This document shows, in pieces, positions 60,917 to 64,000 of a DNA stretch of 64,000 nucleotides. The notes under the pieces were generated by a model. That model was given only the letters and a program-made list of their open reading frames with translations, had not been told where the DNA came from and searched no databases. Source of the stretch: Prinia subflava (lineage: Eukaryota; Chordata; Aves; Passeriformes; Cisticolidae); assembly GCF_021018805.1 (NCBI RefSeq), contig NC_086248.1, forward strand, positions 22,824,922 through 22,888,921. Reading direction: 5' to 3'. Position 1 is the stretch's first letter, and the number at the start of each line of letters is the position of its first letter. Made by a program: the position numbers and the translations under genes.

Positions 60917-63614
60917 TCTCCCTGTTCAGGAATGCTAGAAGTAAACCAGTACGCCCCTGTGCAAATCATGGTAGAAATCCAGAGGGGAAAAAAAATGTTC
61001 TGTTTCCCAGAGAGTTTGTAATCCAAGAATAAGGAAAGAGAGGATATACTCTGGCAGGTGGAACTGACATGACAAAATACACGCATCTTCCTAACACCAT
61101 CAGTTAAACCAGTGTGTGTTATAGATGGGGAAGTAGTTCTGCTATTGAGCTGGATTAGAAATATGGACATATTTACATGAAATCTTAGCAAACAGATTTT
61201 AATATTTGATTAAATTCTGGGCAAATACCCATCTGGACTGGTTTCAATGGAGTTGGGGGGCTGAGCAGACAATCATAAGAGCTTTATAGACTTCACAGTG
61301 TCACATGAAACTGAGAGGAATTAATGGGAGAAATCGAAAAGACTCTAAAATCTCCAGAGTTTTCAGAAAATCTATATCTCAGTCAGTTAAATATTTCCTT
61401 TTTTTGTCACGATGAATTAGCATACAACAAATCCAAGAGAGGACAGAATCAATAAGTAATTGGTATAGTAATAATTAAAAGCAAAGCTTTACAACCTTCA
61501 TCATTTTAAATATTTCACTCTTGTCACTTACTGAGTCCACTGAGTTTAAGGATGTGCTTCTCACACTCCACATACTTTGGCAATGATGCACTTGACTCAG
61601 ATGGGCTGAGGAGGGCGATTAACATATTACTCCATGATACTATGGTGAAGATGCAAACAGTAAAAATTACAAGATCTCTTAATATTGGCTTTTTAAAAAT
61701 CTGATTTGATTTTCATTAAGCAAACAATACATAAAAATGAGGAATTAACATGCCTTCCAACCCTACACCTCTCCCTCTTCCAAATCTGAAAAGATTTGCA
61801 CAAGCAGGATTTATGAGGAGATAAGACAACAGAAAATGTCTCACTTCAAATGTGAAGGAAGAGAAACTTACAAAGATTTTGGTCAAGACAACAGGTGAGA
61901 ATAAATCATCTAATTATGCCTTAGACTTTATATGTAACCATTAAAGCTTCCAATTGCACACGAACTTATGCAGAATATCATCCATATATGTATAAAGCAC
62001 AACAAAGCCACCATTTCAAATTTTGACATGTATTCAGGTATTATATCTCAAAAACATTGAATAGGAATGACAGTTCTCAGGAAATGTTCTTTCCTTTGCT
62101 TCTAAAACACTATGTGAATTCAGGCGAGTCCTTCACCTTAAATGATACTATTTTCCTTTTTCTAATATAACATTATTCACAGATTATTCTGTATGAGAAT
62201 TTAGTTCATGTTTGTACAGCTTTCTGGTATCTAATGAAAAATGAGGTACTAAAAAGCCAGACATCACTAATCACAGTAAAAGAAATTACCTCTGGCATGA
62301 AAAAAATTACCAGAAGTACATTTTATTTTCAACATTCACTCAAGTGTTTTCCTGAGTAGATACTGTAGCACTGCATTTATTTTATTATTGTGCATTTTAG
62401 GAAACTGCTATTTGAAAACTGTAGAACATATGAAATATGTAGGCAAACACATTAACATATTTGCTCAGTTTCTTTTCCAGGAGAACACTGAAAAAGGCCT
62501 TTTAGCAAGTAGATAGCCTATGATTAATTGTGCATAGAAGAAATAAACTTTGACAAAGATGTTTTCTGGTTAACAATTTCCTTTTTTATTTATTATTCAT
62601 AAAAATAATTCATTATTTCAGTTCATATATTTATTGTGAATACTTAAAAAATACCAAATATTCCAAAACACCCCATAGTCTTCCTTTGCAAAATATCAGA
62701 CACATTGCCATGCATTTCATGATCACTGTACTGGAGTATCACAACCTGTCTGGGTAAATCCATGGTATATACAGAATAAAAAGTTAATAAGAACATAAGA
62801 ATTGCTTTTTTGTTGTTTTATGAAAGCTCCCACCTGCTGCGCAGAGACATGGATTAGATTTTGTTATATCAAAAGCTGTACAGTTCTTTGAAAAATCAGA
62901 GTATATTTGAGACTAAGAAAAATGACCTCTTTAAAAGTAGTAAAAACAACAGAAAAATGATACATCAGATAGTACATAATCTCTGCTTATCACCAAGATC
63001 CTAAAGGTGAACTAACTGCTTGCATAAGTTAGCATCAAATATGATTTGTAGTAATCAGCCAGAAGAAAAGGGAACATGAAATAAAAAATTGTAGTGTTTT
63101 CTTGATATACATTTGCCCGTAATGCAACAAAACCAACTCAGATCTGCCCAGAGCTAAGTAAAGTAGTAAAGTTTTTATAATCCTCACTCGTTTGAAACAG
63201 TTTAATATTCTGCAGAATGTGTTAAAATCTATTGTAGGGACAATGTGAAGAGTTCTGGTGGCCTGTCTAGTTCTGGGCTGGCTAGTTAAGACTTTGCAGG
63301 ATTTTTTCTAGAAATAGAACATGTACTGATGAGACCCTCTTCATGCATTAACTTTTTGTCACATGAACCTATGACTGATAAATATGAAGCAGAGCAAGAT
63401 TTTTTTCAGTTGCACACTGCAGGAGTCTAATGCAAAGACTCATACATTTTAGATCTTACCACCACATTATTTACTGGTTGCACATATCAGTAGACAATCT
63501 GGTTATCTGAACAACACTTACCTGAATTCATGGACACAGATTTGCTAATCAGCGCTAATAATGTCTAAATATTTGAGATTTGAATTTAAATGTTCTTCTT
63601 CTATGAAATATAAA
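60917..63614. other. Unique AT-rich intergenic sequence
   Basis: About 2.7 kb with no recognised gene or element and only short open frames. Confidence 0.6.
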
Positions 63615-63675
63615 TGGATTGAATCCAGATGATTAAGGTCCCTTGCAACCCAAACCATTCTATGATTCTATAATT
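63615..63675 (+). mobile_element. CR1 LINE 3'-terminal scrap
   Basis: The phrase ccagatgattaaggtccctt is followed by gcaacccaaaccattctatg and attctataatt, the CR1 3' UTR end with two ATTCTATG/ATTCTATA octamers. It is about 60 bases long. Confidence 0.85.
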
Positions 63676-64000
63676 GCCTCAGGACTGCATTTCTGGAAGT
63701 TAGATTTCCAAGACAAACTAATTAATTATAAATAAAAGAAATACAACATATTCATTTTAAAATACATTGAATTGAATAAGCCAAACATTTCTCTTCAAGA
63801 AAAAAATATTTGAGTTTAAAGGATTTGGTTTGTTTGGGGTATTTTTATGGTTATATGTGCCAGGATTAGATAATCCTACAGTAATGAATATTAGAAGCCA
63901 ATAAAAATTTAATTACCTCCCCAAACCAATCATTTTACTTTTGCTTTGTGTTGATTCTTTCTAAATATCGCGGAAGACTCATCTCCCTGACACACAGTCA
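63676..64000. other. Unique AT-rich sequence to window end
   Basis: No gene or element recognised in the last 325 bases. Confidence 0.6.

Noticed and set aside
59609..60935. aatgc on both sides of the 59.6 kb LTR as a target duplication
   Set aside because: It would require 13 extra bases beyond the recognisable LTR terminus and one base before the TG. Likely chance.
59875..60938. Long overlapping open frames (up to about 260 codons) on both strands
   Set aside because: They are produced by the 40-bp minisatellite, which cycles through all three frames every 120 bases, inside a GC-rich LTR. They encode repeated junk peptides with no family features.
1..64000. CRISPR arrays, bacterial operons, rRNA, intact endogenous retrovirus genes
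   Set aside because: No spacer-repeat pattern, no compact gene packing and no recognisable gag, pol or env frame. The tandem arrays seen are minisatellites without spacers.

Overview
This window looks like a gene-poor stretch of a songbird (passerine) nuclear chromosome. It is AT-rich and carries no gene that I can recognise. Its mobile elements are typically avian: CR1 LINE fragments ending in the octamer-like ATTCTATG tail, several long-terminal-repeat (LTR) families common in passerine genomes, and a short SINE made of a tRNA-Ile-like head joined to a CR1 tail, an architecture known from zebra finch. Nothing bacterial was seen: no operons, CRISPR array or rRNA. Family assignments rest on recalled consensus sequence and internal structure, not on a database search.

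Layout. 1-13 kb is mostly unique sequence, with a 71-base LTR scrap near 3.2 kb and a 5'-truncated LTR at 5.7-6.5 kb. A GC-rich, LTR-like block of about 1.07 kb lies at 13.29-14.36 kb. After 8 kb of unique sequence comes a solo ERVL-type LTR (22.63-23.21 kb) and then a plus-strand LTR interrupted by about 0.5 kb (25.06-26.51 kb). Small CR1 tails lie at 28.3 and 31.1 kb. At 32.68-33.75 kb an LTR carries a SINE inside it. A minus-strand LTR follows at 35.78-36.74 kb, and a solo LTR with perfect 5-bp target duplications lies at 37.80-38.49 kb. A minus CR1 occupies 42.86-43.60 kb.

The most structured region is 45.1-47.3 kb. An ancient CR1 ORF2 relic, still alignable by eye to the reverse-transcriptase region, is split by a younger minus-strand ERVK-like LTR. 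That LTR holds an eight-unit 34/35-bp minisatellite between its TATA box and its poly(A) signal. Further on are an old CR1 scrap (50.8 kb), a plus-strand CR1 (51.2-52.07 kb), a 153-bp hexanucleotide microsatellite (56.57-56.73 kb), a CR1 3' end (59.07-59.31 kb), a minus LTR containing nine 40-bp minisatellite units (59.62-60.92 kb), and a CR1 tail at 63.6 kb.

The longer open frames lie in GC-rich LTR or minisatellite sequence and read as by-products of composition and repeat structure; no multi-exon gene was found. I found no convincing new biological system. The points most worth a second look are the two LTR-borne minisatellites, the nested insertions, one unexplained GC-rich block, and some repeat-free AT-rich stretches that could be conserved noncoding DNA.
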